Assembly: GCA_021800795.1 (NCBI GenBank) | Contig: JAJYYO010000003.1 | Coordinates: 1 to 64,000, forward strand | Direction of reading: 5' to 3' | From: Pseudomonadota bacterium | GTDB lineage: Bacteria > Pseudomonadota > Gammaproteobacteria > Burkholderiales > Gallionellaceae | DNA length: 64,000 bases | In this document: positions 63,994 to 64,000 of the stretch, in pieces | Position numbering within the stretch: the stretch's first letter is position 1 | Layout: every line of letters begins with the position of its first letter | Notes under the pieces: model-generated | Databases searched by the model: none | What the model was told of the DNA's origin: nothing | Seen by the model: the letters and a program-made list of their open reading frames with translations, nothing else | Translations under genes and position numbers: made by a program

Positions 63994-64000
63994 TTTTGTC

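Noticed and set aside
1-64000. CRISPR arrays, tRNA or rRNA genes
   Set aside because: The tandem repeats present have 7-base periods without spacers, and no cloverleaf or rRNA-like sequence was seen by eye.

Overview
The window reads as a chromosomal segment of a free-living Betaproteobacterium. The gene complement and protein wording resemble the Gallionellaceae/Nitrosomonadales group (three-part transhydrogenase, ModE with two Mop domains, xseB-ispA-dxs-folE2, LapA-LapB-pyrF-hldE-hldD, nrdR beside glyA, a PEP-CTERM-like exported protein). That placement is inference from gene content; there is no rRNA here to test it. No rRNA, tRNA or CRISPR array was seen.

Layout. 1-7.99 kb (minus strand): end of a proton-translocating transhydrogenase operon, a GNAT acetyltransferase coupled to modABC, the regulator modE with a ModE-type palindrome in front of it, then rppH, a CBS protein and a PEGA lipoprotein ending at a strong terminator. 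8.1-8.4 kb: an insertion-sequence remnant bounded by inverted repeats. 8.8-16.2 kb: an MFS carrier, ribBA-ribH-nusB-thiL-pgpA (plus strand), a patatin-like lipase, a membrane-anchored glutaredoxin and a zinc-ribbon membrane protein. 16.5-20.9 kb (minus strand): an envelope operon lapA-lapB-pyrF-hldE-hldD. 21.2-27.2 kb (minus strand): xseB-ispA-dxs-folE2, a class I amidotransferase and a leucine-rich-repeat protein kinase. 27.3-33.3 kb: a Rieske oxygenase, a SpoIIAA-like protein, an AT-rich membrane protein, rpmB-rpmG, proS and a lytic transglycosylase.

33.4-46.6 kb (minus strand) is a nearly complete chemosensory cluster: a NarL-type two-component pair, a receptor-like protein, cheY, a STAS protein, cheA, a possible 33-residue coupled peptide, a methyl-accepting receptor, cheW, a PAS-GGDEF-EAL protein, cheR, cheD and cheB. 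No flagellar gene is present. 46.9-48.6 kb has an Xre regulator behind a long palindrome and an MNT-HEPN toxin-antitoxin pair. 48.6-52.3 kb carries glyA-nrdR-ribD-ribE. 52.7-58.7 kb holds a small secreted protein behind a sigma-54-type promoter, pmbA, darP, a PAS protein overlapping a CZB-domain receptor, a carboxylesterase and an exported protein that stops where a PEP-CTERM tail would begin. 59-64 kb is accessory: a TetR regulator with three operator-like sites facing a stress-type operon, then an IS91-family element with its own tyrosine recombinase, lying beside what looks like a truncated gene at the right edge.

The most unusual feature is the spacers. At least seven short spacers between genes (four inside operons, plus nusB-thiL, the pntAb-pntAa gap and a convergent pair) consist almost entirely of degenerate seven-base tandem repeats, mostly in facing arms, running right up to stop and start codons. 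Several genes behind them have no visible Shine-Dalgarno sequence. One related copy is read in frame as the start and signal peptide of the lytic transglycosylase. Other items worth attention are a 28-codon open frame before hldD that repeats its first 11 residues with different codons, a membrane module plus three-codon minicistron shared by two different signalling genes, and the sigma-54-linked small protein.
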